A DNA stretch of 64,000 bases from Oryzobacter faecalis (GCF_046764005.1 NZ_JBKOFW010000003.1:372001-436000); one strand, 5' to 3'; numbered from the stretch's first letter, positions 16,127-24,310 are shown. Notes: generated by a model from the sequence alone, not told the origin. Made by a program: numbers and translations.

Positions 16127-17194
16127 TCAGGCGGGGTAGGCGGAGACCTCGGTCGCCTTGACGCCGGCCCACAGCGCCGTCCCCGGCTGGAGGCGCAGGG
16201 CCGCCACCGACGCCGCGGTGACCTCCGCGATGAGGGGGGCGACGTCCTCCGGGGCGCCGTCGACCGCGAGCCGCACCCGCGCGGTCCGGCCGACGAGCTC
16301 GACCGCCGTGACGTGCACCGGCCACGTGTTGCGCGTCGAGCCGCGCGGCGGGTCGGCGTAGAGGGCGACCGCCGACGGGGCGAACGCGACCCACGAGGGG
16401 CCGCGGTGCGCGTGCCCCGCGGAGACGACCGTGCCGATCGCCGTCTCGACGCCGTCGCCGTCGTCGGCCCGCCCGGCATGGAGGTTGAGTCCGACGACAT
16501 GGGCGACGTAGGCGTCGCGGGGGCGCTCGACGACCTCGGTGGGCGTGCCCTCCTGGACGACGCGGCCGGCCTCGACGAACACGAGGTGGTCGGCGAGCGT
16601 GAGGGCGTCGAGCGGGTCGTGCGTGACGAGGACCGTCGTGCCCCGGAAGTCGCGCAGCCGGGCGGCGAGCCCTGCGCGGACCTGGGGGCGCAGCGCGGGG
16701 TCGAGCGCCGAGAGCGGCTCGTCGAGGAGGAGGAGGGCGGGGTCGGTCGCGAGGGCCCGTGCCAGGGCCACCCGCTGGCCCTGCCCGTGCGAGAGCTGGG
16801 CGGGGCGGCGCGGCCCGAGGTCGAGCAGGCCGAGGGCGTCGAGCTCGCGGTCGGCGCGCGCCGTGGCCTCGCGGCGCGACGTCCCCCGGCTGCGCGGGCC
16901 GAACGCGACGTTCTGCCGCGCCGTGAGGTGGGGGAGGAGGAGGTGGTCGGCCGCGAGCAGCCCGACGGCCCGGGACGACGGGTCGAGGTGGTGGCGCTCG
17001 TCGGCCCACGTCGTCCCGTCGACCCGGACGTGGCCGCTCCCGAGCCGCACGAGCCCGGCGAGCGCGTGGAGCAGGGAGGTCTTGCCGGAGCCGTTGGGCC
17101 CGAGGACCGCGACGACCCCGCCGTCGGGGGCCGCGAGGGTGACGTCGAGCTCGAGGCCGCCCCGCGTCATCCGGACGTGCGCGTCCAGGCTCAT
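16127..17194 (-). CDS. modC: Molybdate ABC transporter ATP-binding protein
   Basis: The ATPase of the molybdate importer, 355 residues. Walker A is GPNGSGKTS, the ABC signature is LSHGQGQRVALARAL, Walker B is ALLLLDEPLSALD, and the switch His is in LVTHDPLDA. A C-terminal extension from about residue 225 to 353 forms the regulatory TOBE/Mop-like region (TRNTWPVHVTAVELVG, AEVTAASVAALRLQPG). ATG 17194 overlaps the modB stop by four bases, so translation is coupled. It is the last gene of the four-gene operon. Specificity for molybdate over tungstate or sulfate is inferred from the neighbours, which include a Mop-type regulator. Confidence 0.88.
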   Translation of the reverse strand: MSLDAHVRMTRGGLELDVTLAAPDGGVVAVLGPNGSGKTSLLHALAGLVRLGSGHVRVDGTTWADERHHLDPSSRAVGLLAADHLLLPHLTARQNVAFGPRSRGTSRREATARADRELDALGLLDLGPRRPAQLSHGQGQRVALARALATDPALLLLDEPLSALDPALRPQVRAGLAARLRDFRGTTVLVTHDPLDALTLADHLVFVEAGRVVQEGTPTEVVERPRDAYVAHVVGLNLHAGRADDGDGVETAIGTVVSAGHAHRGPSWVAFAPSAVALYADPPRGSTRNTWPVHVTAVELVGRTARVRLAVDGAPEDVAPLIAEVTAASVAALRLQPGTALWAGVKATEVSAYPA

Positions 17195-18063
17195 CGCACC
17201 CACCTCCCGCGCAGGAGGCCGAGCACCGCCACGGCCACGACGAGGAGGAGCAGGCTGAGGGCCACGGCCGTCTGCGGGTCGTCCTGCAGGGCGACGTACA
17301 CGAGCAGGCTGGCCGTCTGCGTCTCGCCGGCGAAGTTGCCCGCGAAGGTGATCGTCGCGCCGAACTCGCCGAGGGCGCGGGCCCACGCCAGGGCCGTCCC
17401 GGACGCGATGCCCGGCGCGGCGAGGGGCAGCGCCACGTGGGTGAGGACGCGCAGCGGCCGGGCGCCGAGGGTGGCCGAGACGTCGAGCAGCCGGCGGTCG
17501 ATGCCGCGCATCGCGCCCTCGACGGCGAGCACGTAGAACGGCAGCGACACGAAGACCTGGGCGAGGACGACCGCGACGGGGGTGAAGGGGATCCGCAGGC
17601 CGAAGACCTCGAGCAACGGCTCGCCGACGAGGCCACGCCGCCCGTAGGCCAGCAGCAGCGCGACACCGCCGACGACGGGCGGGAGGACGACCGGCACCGT
17701 GAGGACCGCCCGCAGCCACGTGGCCGTGCGCCCCTCGGCCCGGGACAGCAGCCAGGCGAGCGGGGTCCCCAGGAGCCAGCAGACGACGACCGTCGCGAGC
17801 GTGGTGACGACGGACAGCCGCAGTGCGGGCCGGACGTCGGGGTCGGCGAGCCGCCCGAGGACGCCCTCCCACTCGGTGCCCGCGAGCAGGCCGAGGAGAG
17901 GGAGGACGACGAGGAGGACGCCGAGGGCGGCGGGGACGACGAGGACGGACCGGGACAGGCCGACCCGCCCGCCCGCGGCCCTCGGGGCGGCGGCCGGTGG
18001 GGCGGCGGCCGGTGGGGCGGCGGCCGGTGGGGCGGCACCGGGCACGGCGCTCGGGTCCTTCAC
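17191..18063 (-). CDS. modB: Molybdate ABC transporter permease
   Basis: A 290-residue inner-membrane permease with about five or six helices. The EAA loop appears as VSATLGARPLRVLTHVALPL followed by ASGTALAWARALGEFGAT, characteristic of ModB/CysT permeases. The N-terminus is an unusual Ala/Pro repeat encoded by three perfect 15-base tandem units, preceding the first helix. The start GTG 18063 overlaps the modA stop codon by four bases. It forms the channel between ModA and ModC. A start just before the first helix is possible if the repeat is untranslated. Confidence 0.88.
   Translation of the reverse strand: MKDPSAVPGAAPPAAAPPAAAPPAAAPRAAGGRVGLSRSVLVVPAALGVLLVVLPLLGLLAGTEWEGVLGRLADPDVRPALRLSVVTTLATVVVCWLLGTPLAWLLSRAEGRTATWLRAVLTVPVVLPPVVGGVALLLAYGRRGLVGEPLLEVFGLRIPFTPVAVVLAQVFVSLPFYVLAVEGAMRGIDRRLLDVSATLGARPLRVLTHVALPLAAPGIASGTALAWARALGEFGATITFAGNFAGETQTASLLVYVALQDDPQTAVALSLLLLVVAVAVLGLLRGRWVR
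17986..18036. repeat. 15-base tandem repeat inside modB
   Basis: Three perfect units of GGCGGCGGCCGGTGG plus a partial fourth encode the Ala/Pro tract at the ModB N-terminus. The unit is a multiple of three, so copy-number change keeps the frame. Confidence 0.9.
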
Positions 18064-18905
18064 GGGGCGAGGAAGCCGGCGTCCCGCAGCGCCGCGCGCC
18101 CCTGCGGCCCGGCGAGGAACGCGGCGAAGGCAGCGGCGGCGGCGTCCTCGCCGAAGCGGGCGAGCGGGTAGTCGAGGGTGGTGTTCCGCTCGGGCGGGAT
18201 CACCACGCCCTCGACCGCGCCCCGCGCGGACACGACGTCCGAGTGGTAGACGACGGCCGCGTCGGCCTCGCCGAGGGTGACCTTGGCCAGCGTCGCGCCG
18301 ACGTCGACCTCCCGCGAGACGACGTGCGCGGTGACGCCGGCCCTCGTCAGCACCTCGTCGGCGGCCCTGCCACAGGGGACGGACTCGGCGCAGAGGACGA
18401 CGGCGACGTCCCGCCGTGCGAGGTCGGCGAGCCCGGCGACCTTCGCGGGGTTGCCCGGCGGCGTGGCGATCTCGAGGGTGTTCCGCGCGATCGTCACGGT
18501 GCTCGTGGGCTCGACGTCGCCGAGCTGGTCGAGGGCGGGCGTGCCGGCGCTGGCGAGGAGGTCGACCTCGGCGCCCTGGGCGATCTGCTGCGCGAGCGTC
18601 GTGCTCGACCCGAAGCCGAGCCGGATGGTCGTGTCCGGGTTGGCCTGCTCGAACGCCTCGGCCAGCGCCCTGACGGGCCTGGTCAGCGACGCCGCCGCGA
18701 GCACCGTGACCTCACCGGTGACGCCGGTCCTCGCACCGGCGCCGGAGGTCGCGTCGCCGGTCCGCGTCGCGGTGTCCGCCGAGCCCGCGCCGCAACCGAT
18801 GAGGAGGGGGAGGGCGAGGAGCACGACGACGGCGGGGACGGCTCGGACGGCCCGGACCGCTCGGACCGCTCGGACCGCTCGGACCGCGGCCGGGCCGGTC
18901 GTCAT
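18060..18905 (-). CDS. modA: Molybdate-binding lipoprotein
   Basis: The substrate-binding lipoprotein of the molybdate importer, 281 residues. A signal peptide ends in the lipobox LLIGC (Cys about residue 38). The mature domain carries VTVLAAASLTRPVRALAEAF (oxyanion-binding Ser), GFGSSTTLAQQIAQGAEVDL and LGEADAAVVYHSDVV, all ModA hallmarks. The signal peptide begins with an odd run of VRA units from a nine-base tandem repeat. ATG 18905 overlaps the stop of the regulator gene. The protein delivers oxyanion to ModB. Confidence 0.9.
   Translation of the reverse strand: MTTGPAAVRAVRAVRAVRAVRAVPAVVVLLALPLLIGCGAGSADTATRTGDATSGAGARTGVTGEVTVLAAASLTRPVRALAEAFEQANPDTTIRLGFGSSTTLAQQIAQGAEVDLLASAGTPALDQLGDVEPTSTVTIARNTLEIATPPGNPAKVAGLADLARRDVAVVLCAESVPCGRAADEVLTRAGVTAHVVSREVDVGATLAKVTLGEADAAVVYHSDVVSARGAVEGVVIPPERNTTLDYPLARFGEDAAAAAFAAFLAGPQGRAALRDAGFLAP
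18844..18897. repeat. 9-base tandem repeat in the modA signal-peptide region
   Basis: Four perfect copies of CGGACCGCT (18853-18888) with degenerate flanking copies encode the VRAVRAVRA tract before the hydrophobic core of the ModA signal peptide. Copy-number change would lengthen the basic n-region in frame. Confidence 0.9.
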
Positions 18906-19297
18906 CGCGGCACCCCGACGATGACGTTGGTGGACTTGATGGTGGCGACGGCCACCGAGCCCACCTCGAGGCCGAGGTCGTCGACGGCCTCGCGCGACAT
19001 CAGCGACACGACGCGGAACGGTCCGCACTGGAGCTCGACCTGCGCCATCACGGTGTCCTTGAGGACGCGGGTGACGATGCCGCGCATGCGGTTGCGCGCC
19101 GACTCGTCGGCGACGACGCCGACCGGTGCCGGGTGAGCGACCTCCTGGGCGACCGTCGCGAGGTCGGCTCCGTCGACGACGAGCCGACCGGCGTCGTCCT
19201 TGCCGCTGGGGAGGCGACCGGTGTCGACCATCCGGCGGACGGTGTCGTCGGAGACCCCGAGCAGCGCGGCGGCCTCACTGACTCGCAGCTGCGTCAT
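18902..19297 (-). CDS. HTH-TOBE molybdate-responsive regulator
   Basis: A 131-residue protein joining an excisionase/MerR-type helix-turn-helix (SEAAALLGVSDDTVRRMVDTG, about residues 7-27) to a molybdate-binding TOBE/Mop domain (ESARNRMRGIVTRVLKDTVM through VATIKSTNVIVG, about residues 65-127). It is first in the mod operon and its stop overlaps the modA start, so it probably represses the operon when molybdate is abundant; that is inferred by analogy with ModE. ATG 19297 lies seven bases after TAATCT, a leaderless promoter. It differs from classical ModE, which has a LysR-type wHTH and paired TOBE domains. Confidence 0.85.
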   Translation of the reverse strand: MTQLRVSEAAALLGVSDDTVRRMVDTGRLPSGKDDAGRLVVDGADLATVAQEVAHPAPVGVVADESARNRMRGIVTRVLKDTVMAQVELQCGPFRVVSLMSREAVDDLGLEVGSVAVATIKSTNVIVGVPR

Positions 19298-19340
19298 GGA
19301 TCGCAGATTAGCACCGCACCTGCGGAACCTCGAGGGCCCT

Positions 19341-20183
19341 TCAGCCCTCCGGGAGGCGCTGGTGCGTCGGCTCGCCCGCGGGGTCGCGGAAGTGGCCGAG
19401 GGAGGGGCGCTTGGCGTCGACGTCGTCGCCGGAGGAGGTGCCGCGCAACCGGCGCTGGACCCAGGGTGCGGCGTGCGTGCGGGCCCAGTCGGCGTGCCCG
19501 CGCAGGATCTCGGCGCGGGTGGCCCGGCTCGCCGGGGGCAACGGGGTCGTCCAGTCGGCGACGTCGGTGTCGTGGCCGAGGGCGGTGAGGGCGGCGAGCG
19601 CCACCCGCCGGTGCCCCTCGGTCGTCAGGTGGATGCGGTCGTCGGCCCACATCCGCCAGTCGCGCAGCGCCGCCATCCCCCAGAGGTTCAGGACGAAGCA
19701 GCGGTGCCGCTGGGCGATGGTGAACACGTTGGCGGCATGGGCCGCATGCCTCCCACGCAGGGCCTTGAAGAGCCCGGCGTCGCGGGTGTCGGTGGGGGTC
19801 GCGAGGAGGACGTCGGCGCCGGTTCGACGGATCCGGACGACGGCGTCCTCGAGACGTGCGGCGAGGGCGTCGACGTCGGCCGTCGGGCGGAGCAGGTCGT
19901 TGCCGCCGCCCACCATCGAGACGAGGTCGGGCTGCATCGACAGCGCGGTGTCGAGCTGGGGCCCGACGACGTCGTCGAGCTTGCGCCCCCGGACGGCGAG
20001 GTTGGCGTAGCCGAAGGGGAGGTGCTCGCGCTCGGCGAGGACGTCGAGCTGCTGCGCGAGGCGGTCGGCCCACCCCACGAAGGCCCCGGGGCGGTGCGGG
20101 TCGGGGTCGGACATCCCCTCGGTGAAGGAGTCGCCGATCGCGACGTACCGGGTCCACACCCGGCGGGACGAGGTGGTGGTCAC
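19341..20183 (-). CDS. SGNH/GDSL-family hydrolase
   Basis: A 280-residue esterase-like enzyme. Block I is AIGDSFTEGM with the nucleophile Ser, block II Gly is in NLAVRGRK, block III is GGGNDLLRP with the oxyanion Asn, and block V is DDRIHLTTEGH with the catalytic Asp and His. No signal peptide is present, so it is probably cytoplasmic. Its GTG start at 20183 overlaps the stop of ung by four bases, so the two genes are co-translated. The substrate is unknown; linkage with uracil-DNA glycosylase seems an operon convenience rather than a pathway. Confidence 0.85.
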   Translation of the reverse strand: MTTTSSRRVWTRYVAIGDSFTEGMSDPDPHRPGAFVGWADRLAQQLDVLAEREHLPFGYANLAVRGRKLDDVVGPQLDTALSMQPDLVSMVGGGNDLLRPTADVDALAARLEDAVVRIRRTGADVLLATPTDTRDAGLFKALRGRHAAHAANVFTIAQRHRCFVLNLWGMAALRDWRMWADDRIHLTTEGHRRVALAALTALGHDTDVADWTTPLPPASRATRAEILRGHADWARTHAAPWVQRRLRGTSSGDDVDAKRPSLGHFRDPAGEPTHQRLPEG

Positions 20184-20869
20184 GGGAGCCTCCAGTCGAC
20201 GGGTTCGCCACCCTGCTGTGCGAGAAGGTCGTTCGCGCGGCTGAACGGCCGCGACCCGAAGAAGCCCTGGTGCGCGGACAGCGGGCTCGGGTGGGGTGAC
20301 TCGACGCAGGGGATGCCGGGCAGGTGCGGCACGAGGCCCCGGGCGTCACGCCCCCAGAGGATCGCCACGAGGGGGCCGCCCCGGTCGACGAGGGCCTGGA
20401 TGGCGGCGGCCGTGACGTCCTCCCACCCCTTGCCGCGATGGCTGGCGGGCTTGCCGGGGGTGACCGTGAGGACCCGGTTGAGGAGGAGCACGCCCTGGTC
20501 GGCCCACGGGGTGAGGTCGCCGCTGCTCGGGGTCGGCACCCCGAGGTCGGTGCCGAGCTCGGCGAAGATGTTGGCGAGGCTGCGGGGCACCGGCCGGACG
20601 TCCGGGGCCACCGAGAACGACAGGCCCACGGCGTGCCCCGGGGTCGGGTACGGGTCCTGGCCGACGACGAGCACCCGCACGTCGGCGAGGGGCCGCTCGA
20701 AGGCGCGCAGCACCATCGGGCCGCCGGGGAGGTAGCCCCGCCCCGCCGCGACCTCGCCGCGGAGGAACTCCCCGAGGCTGGCGACGACGGGCTCGACCGG
20801 GGCGAGGGCCTCGGCCCACGACGGGTGCACGAGGTCGCGCAGGGGCCGGGCCGGGGTCGAGGTGGACAT
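20180..20869 (-). CDS. ung: Uracil-DNA glycosylase
   Basis: A family-1 UDG that excises uracil from DNA in base-excision repair. At 229 residues it is full length. Motif A is VVGQDPYPTPGHAVGLSFS with the catalytic Asp, and motif B is ESPHPSPLSAHQGFFGSRPF with the catalytic His and DNA-intercalating Leu. VLLLNRVLTV marks the uracil-recognition Asn. ATG 20869 lies seven bases after TACGGT; the leader also contains GAGGACG, so either leaderless or SD initiation would work. It starts the ung-GDSL operon and diverges from the HAD gene across palindrome C. Confidence 0.93.
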   Translation of the reverse strand: MSTSTPARPLRDLVHPSWAEALAPVEPVVASLGEFLRGEVAAGRGYLPGGPMVLRAFERPLADVRVLVVGQDPYPTPGHAVGLSFSVAPDVRPVPRSLANIFAELGTDLGVPTPSSGDLTPWADQGVLLLNRVLTVTPGKPASHRGKGWEDVTAAAIQALVDRGGPLVAILWGRDARGLVPHLPGIPCVESPHPSPLSAHQGFFGSRPFSRANDLLAQQGGEPVDWRLP

Positions 20870-20902
20870 CGTCCTCACCGTAGCCTCCGGGCCCCCGCCG
20901 CG

Positions 20903-20964
20903 GTCGAGTGGCCACGACACGCTGAAGGTCCGGCCGGTTCGTCAACGTGTCGTGGCCACTCGAC
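20903..20964. repeat. Perfect 19-base inverted repeat, type C
   Basis: GTCGAGTGGCCACGACACG (20903-20921) and CGTGTCGTGGCCACTCGAC (20946-20964) are exact reverse complements around a 24-base loop that contains CCGGCCGG. It lies between the divergent ung and HAD promoters (-10 hexamers at 20877-20882 and 21001-21006). It therefore cannot terminate either gene, and its left arm would overlap the ung -35 region. Confidence 0.9.
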
Positions 20965-21012
20965 GGGGGACCGGGGCCGGGGCCCCACCGCCGGGGTCGG
21001 CAGACTGGCCCC

Positions 21013-21672
21013 GTGACCTCCCCGCGCTGGCGCACCGTGCTGTTCGACCTCGACGGCACGCTCGCCGACACCATCCCCCTCATCGTCGCCTCGTACCAGC
21101 ACGCCTTCCGGGAGGTGCTCGGCGAGGAGGTCGAGGAGGCCCGAGCGCGTGCCTGGATCGGGCGCCCGCTGCTCGGCGCGCTCCTCGAGGAGAGCCCCGA
21201 GCACGGCCACGTCCTCGACGAGACCTACCGAGAGTGGAACCTGGCCAACACCGCCGCGCTCATCCGCCGGTACGACGGCGTCCCCGAGCTCCTCGCCGCG
21301 CTCGGCGAGGCCGGCGTGACGACGGCCGTCGCGACCTCCAAGCGCCGTGAGACCGCGCGGCTGGCCCTCGACGGTGTCGGCCTCGACGGCGTCATCGAGG
21401 TCGTCGCCGCGCTCGAGGACACCACCCGCCACAAGCCGGACCCCGACCCCCTCCTCCACGCCGCGGCGACCCTCGGCGTCGACCCGGCAGCCTGCGTCTA
21501 CGTCGGCGACGCGACGGTCGACGTCCTCGCCGCGAGGGGCGCGGGGATGGCGGCGGTCGCGGTCACGTGGGGGGCCGGCGAGCGCGGCGCCCTCGAGGCG
21601 TCCGGGCCCGACGCGGTCCTCGACACGGTCGCCGACCTGCACGCGTACCTCCTCGGCGGAGCCCGCACCTAG
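21013..21672 (+). CDS. HAD-family phosphatase (Gph/PpaX-like)
   Basis: A 219-residue haloacid dehalogenase hydrolase. Motif I is LFDLDGTLADT (nucleophile and acid/base Asp), motif II is AVATSKRR, the motif III Lys is in HKPDPDP, and motif IV is VYVGDATVDVLAARGAG. A helical cap lies between about residues 20 and 85, as in phosphoglycolate and pyrophosphate phosphatases. GTG 21013 is six bases after CAGACT with no Shine-Dalgarno. The substrate is not deducible from sequence. The next gene starts ten bases downstream but has its own -10 hexamer inside this gene's end. Confidence 0.87.
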   Translation: MTSPRWRTVLFDLDGTLADTIPLIVASYQHAFREVLGEEVEEARARAWIGRPLLGALLEESPEHGHVLDETYREWNLANTAALIRRYDGVPELLAALGEAGVTTAVATSKRRETARLALDGVGLDGVIEVVAALEDTTRHKPDPDPLLHAAATLGVDPAACVYVGDATVDVLAARGAGMAAVAVTWGAGERGALEASGPDAVLDTVADLHAYLLGGART

Positions 21673-21682
21673 ACTCGCCGCC

Positions 21683-23047
21683 GTGCACGGGAAGACCTAC
21701 CAGCAGAACACCCACGCCGAGCTCTCGGCGCTGACGGCCGCGGTCGTCGGCTACGCCGAGGAGCGCGTCCGCATGGAGGCGCCGCTCGACCGCACGGCCA
21801 CCCCCGAGGAGCTCGAGCGCGCGGTCGGACAGACCATCACCGCCGAGGGCCTCGGCGGGGTCGAGGCGATGCGACTGTTCGCCGAGGACCTCGCGCCCGC
21901 GTGCCTGTCGACGGACCACCCGCGCTACCTCTCATTCATCCCGTGCGCGCCGAGCGACGCGTCGGTGATGTTCGACCTCGTCGTCGGCGCCTCGTCGATC
22001 TACGCCGGGTCCTGGCTGGAGGGCGCCGGCGCGGTGTACGCGGAGAACCAGGCGCTGCGCTGGGTCGCCGACCTCGTCGGGCTGCCCGAGGGCGCGGGCG
22101 GCGTCTTCGTCCCCGGCGGCACCATCGGGAACCTCTCGGCCCTCCACGCCGCGCGGGCCACGGCGCGCCACCGCGCCCCCGAGGGCGTGCGGCCGTTCCG
22201 GGTCGCGGCCACCGCGGGCGCGCACAGCTCGATCGCCTCGGCGTGCGACGTCATGGACGCCGAGCTCGTGCCCGTCGAGGCCGACGAGAGGTGGCGGCTC
22301 ACGGGCCCGAACCTGCGCCGCGTCCTCGAGGAGCACGGCCCCGAGACGTTCTTCGCCGTCGTCGCGACGAGCGGCACGACGAACTTCGGGATCGTCGACG
22401 ACCTCGCCTCGGTCGCGGAGGTCTGCCGCGAGCACGGCATCTGGTTCCACGTCGACGGCGCGTACGGCGGCGCCGGCCTCGCCGCGCCCTCGGTGCGCGA
22501 GCTGTACACCGGCATCGAGCACTGCGACTCCTTCATCGTCGACCCGCACAAGTGGCTCTTCGCGCCGTTCGACTGCTGCGCGTTGCTCTACCGCGAGCCG
22601 GCCCTGGCGCGCGCGGCCCACACCCAGCGCGCGGGCTACCTCGACGTGCTCACCGACGCCCCCGACTGGAACCCCACCGACTACTCCGTCGGCCTCACCC
22701 GGCGGGCCCGCGGTCTGCCGTTCTGGTTCTCGCTCGTCGTCAACGGCACGGACGCCTACACCGCCGCGATCGAGCACACCCTCGACGTCGCCCGGTTCGC
22801 CGAGGAGGAGGTGACGCGGCGGCCGTACCTCGAGCTGGTCCGCGAGCGCGACCTGTCGGTCATCGTCTTCCGGCGCCTCGGGTGGACCCCCGCCGACTAC
22901 CAGGCGTGGTCGGACCGGATGCTCGCCGACGAGTTCGCGTTCGTCGTCCCGACGGCCCACGACGGGGAGACGCTGGCGCGCTTCGCCATCGTCAACCCCG
23001 AGACGAGCACGGACGACATCGCGGCCATCCTCGACACCATGGCCTGA
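21683..23047 (+). CDS. PLP-dependent group II amino-acid decarboxylase
   Basis: A 454-residue fold-type I PLP enzyme of the aromatic amino acid/glutamate decarboxylase group. FVPGGTIGNLSALHAAR is the phosphate-binding region, FHVDGAYGGAGL contains the Asp that contacts the pyridine N, and SFIVDPHKWLFAPFDC contains the Schiff-base Lys. The substrate-specificity residues cannot be read reliably, so tyrosine, DOPA, tryptophan or aspartate-type activity are all open. GTG 21683 lies seven bases after TAGACT, leaderless. It follows the HAD gene by ten bases. The downstream spacer holds repeat A2. Confidence 0.85.
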   Translation: MHGKTYQQNTHAELSALTAAVVGYAEERVRMEAPLDRTATPEELERAVGQTITAEGLGGVEAMRLFAEDLAPACLSTDHPRYLSFIPCAPSDASVMFDLVVGASSIYAGSWLEGAGAVYAENQALRWVADLVGLPEGAGGVFVPGGTIGNLSALHAARATARHRAPEGVRPFRVAATAGAHSSIASACDVMDAELVPVEADERWRLTGPNLRRVLEEHGPETFFAVVATSGTTNFGIVDDLASVAEVCREHGIWFHVDGAYGGAGLAAPSVRELYTGIEHCDSFIVDPHKWLFAPFDCCALLYREPALARAAHTQRAGYLDVLTDAPDWNPTDYSVGLTRRARGLPFWFSLVVNGTDAYTAAIEHTLDVARFAEEEVTRRPYLELVRERDLSVIVFRRLGWTPADYQAWSDRMLADEFAFVVPTAHDGETLARFAIVNPETSTDDIAAILDTMA

Positions 23048-23073
23048 CGGCACCCCGGCCAGCACCAGTCACC

Positions 23074-23160
23074 ACTTTCCCGCCTGATGCCAGAAGCTGG
23101 CGAAGGACACCCCGAACTTCGGGGTGTCCCACCGAAGGTTTCGGCATCAGGCGGGAAAGT
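23074..23160. repeat. Nested palindrome, repeat type A (A2)
   Basis: An 87-base element. Outer arms ACTTTCCCGCCTGATGCC (23074-23091) and its exact complement (23143-23160) enclose a second strong stem, GGACACCCCG (23105-23114) with CGGGGTGTCC (23120-23129). A one-arm relative lies at 14046-14075. It sits in a 284-base spacer between the decarboxylase and the DUF3263 gene, both on the plus strand, so it could also act as a terminator. Confidence 0.9.
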
Positions 23161-23331
23161 TGGGACAAGGAGGATGGGGGTGGTGGGGCCGGTGTGACTC
23201 GTGAGTCTGGGGGTCCGCAGGATGTCCAGCCGACACGCGGCGGACCTCCCCGACGAATGACATCCGTGTCATTCCGGCGGGTACAGTGGGCGCACCGGGA
23301 CACCAGCCACGAAGGGTCGAGGATCAAACCA

Positions 23332-23625
23332 GTGAGCGCCGCCTCCGAACAGCTCAGCACCGCCGCACCGTCGACGGGACTCAGCGAGCGAGACCGCGAG
23401 ATCATCGCCTTCGAGCGACAGTGGTGGAAGTACGCCGGCTCGAAGGAGACGGCGATCAAGGAGCTGTTCGACATGAGCTCCACGCGCTACTACCAGGTGC
23501 TCAACGCCCTCATCGACCTCCCGGCCGCCCTCGAGCACGACCCCATGCTCGTCAAGCGCCTGCGCCGCCTGCGGGCCAGCCGTCAGCGGGCTCGCAGCGC
23601 CCGCCGCCTCGGGATCGAGCCCTAG
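23332..23625 (+). CDS. DUF3263 small DNA-binding-like protein
   Basis: A 97-residue actinobacterial protein with the DUF3263 core LSERDREIIAFERQWWKYAG followed by SKETAIKELFDMSSTRYYQV and an Arg-rich tail. The helical pattern resembles a helix-turn-helix, and it may be a small transcription regulator; this is inference. GTG 23332 was chosen as the start, with a weak GAGG upstream and a TACAGT hexamer at 23282-23287 as a possible -10. It converges with the DUF3349 gene; a 15-base-stem terminator separates them. Confidence 0.82.
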   Translation: MSAASEQLSTAAPSTGLSERDREIIAFERQWWKYAGSKETAIKELFDMSSTRYYQVLNALIDLPAALEHDPMLVKRLRRLRASRQRARSARRLGIEP

Positions 23626-23645
23626 CCCCGCAGGCTCCACAGACC

Positions 23646-23685
23646 AGAGACGCCCGTCCGTGAGGGAAGCCGGACGGGCGTCTCT
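23646..23685. terminator. Bidirectional terminator hairpin
   Basis: AGAGACGCCCGTCCG and CGGACGGGCGTCTCT form a perfect 15-base stem with a ten-base loop. It lies between convergent DUF3263 (ends 23625) and DUF3349 (ends 23720) genes. Confidence 0.8.
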
Positions 23686-23719
23686 GCACGTGGGGGCGAC
23701 GCGCGCCCGCACGGCGGGG

Positions 23720-24310
23720 TCAGGGCAGGTCGGGGTCGGGGAACTCGACGGGCCAGCCCTTCTTCGCGAGCTGGTCGCGCACGCGGCGCAGGTCGTTCTC
23801 GCTCGCGTCGACGTGGGTGTACTCGGTGATCGCCGCCGCGATGTCCGAGGGCCCGGCCGGGCTGACGTCGGCGCGGCGCAGCGCCTTGGCGACCTTCTTC
23901 ACCTCGCTGCGGGTGAGCCGGCGCTCGAGGAGGGCGAGCAGGGGGAGGTAGTCGTGCTCGGGCACGCCGCCCGGGTAGCCCTCGCGCAGCCAGCTGACGA
24001 TCCGGGCCAGAGGGCTGCCCTCGCGCGGGGGCGCCTCGTCCTCCTCCTCGTCGGACCCGCCGAGCGGCCACCCGCCGAGGACGAGCTTGGCCGACACCCG
24101 ACGGATCTGCTCGTCGTCGGGGATGAGGGCGCGGCCGGCCTTCGCGGAGATGATGCCCTCGGCGAGCAGGCGGCGCAGGACGTCCTGGGCCGCCTCGGCG
24201 CCGAGGCGCTGCTGGAGCACGGCACCGAGCGCGGGAGCCTCGCGGTCCGGGACCCCCGTGGGGTACCCGGTCCGGATCCACTCGATGACGGCGGCGTTGA
24301 GCTGCTTCAT
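23720..24310 (-). CDS. DUF3349 protein with two domain copies
   Basis: A 196-residue protein containing two tandem DUF3349 modules. One starts with WIRTGYPTGVPDREAPAL and the other with WLREGYPGGVPEHDYLPLL; they are joined by an acidic linker GSDEEEDEAPP. Each module is an all-helical fold of about 85 residues with no known enzymatic function. It lies six bases after the stop of the small membrane protein gene in a pitA operon. Mycobacterium tuberculosis has the same order (Rv0543c, Rv0544c, Rv0545c), recalled from that genome. The internal duplication is unusual relative to the single-domain mycobacterial protein. ATG 24310 follows AAGGA. Confidence 0.82.
   Translation of the reverse strand: MKQLNAAVIEWIRTGYPTGVPDREAPALGAVLQQRLGAEAAQDVLRRLLAEGIISAKAGRALIPDDEQIRRVSAKLVLGGWPLGGSDEEEDEAPPREGSPLARIVSWLREGYPGGVPEHDYLPLLALLERRLTRSEVKKVAKALRRADVSPAGPSDIAAAITEYTHVDASENDLRRVRDQLAKKGWPVEFPDPDLP

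Noticed and set aside
14785..16500. N-terminally extended acyl-CoA dehydrogenase reading through to 16500
   Set aside because: The extension is Ser/Arg/Pro-rich, crosses repeat B1 and overlaps modC; the enzyme domain begins at ATG 15939, which has its own -10 hexamer.
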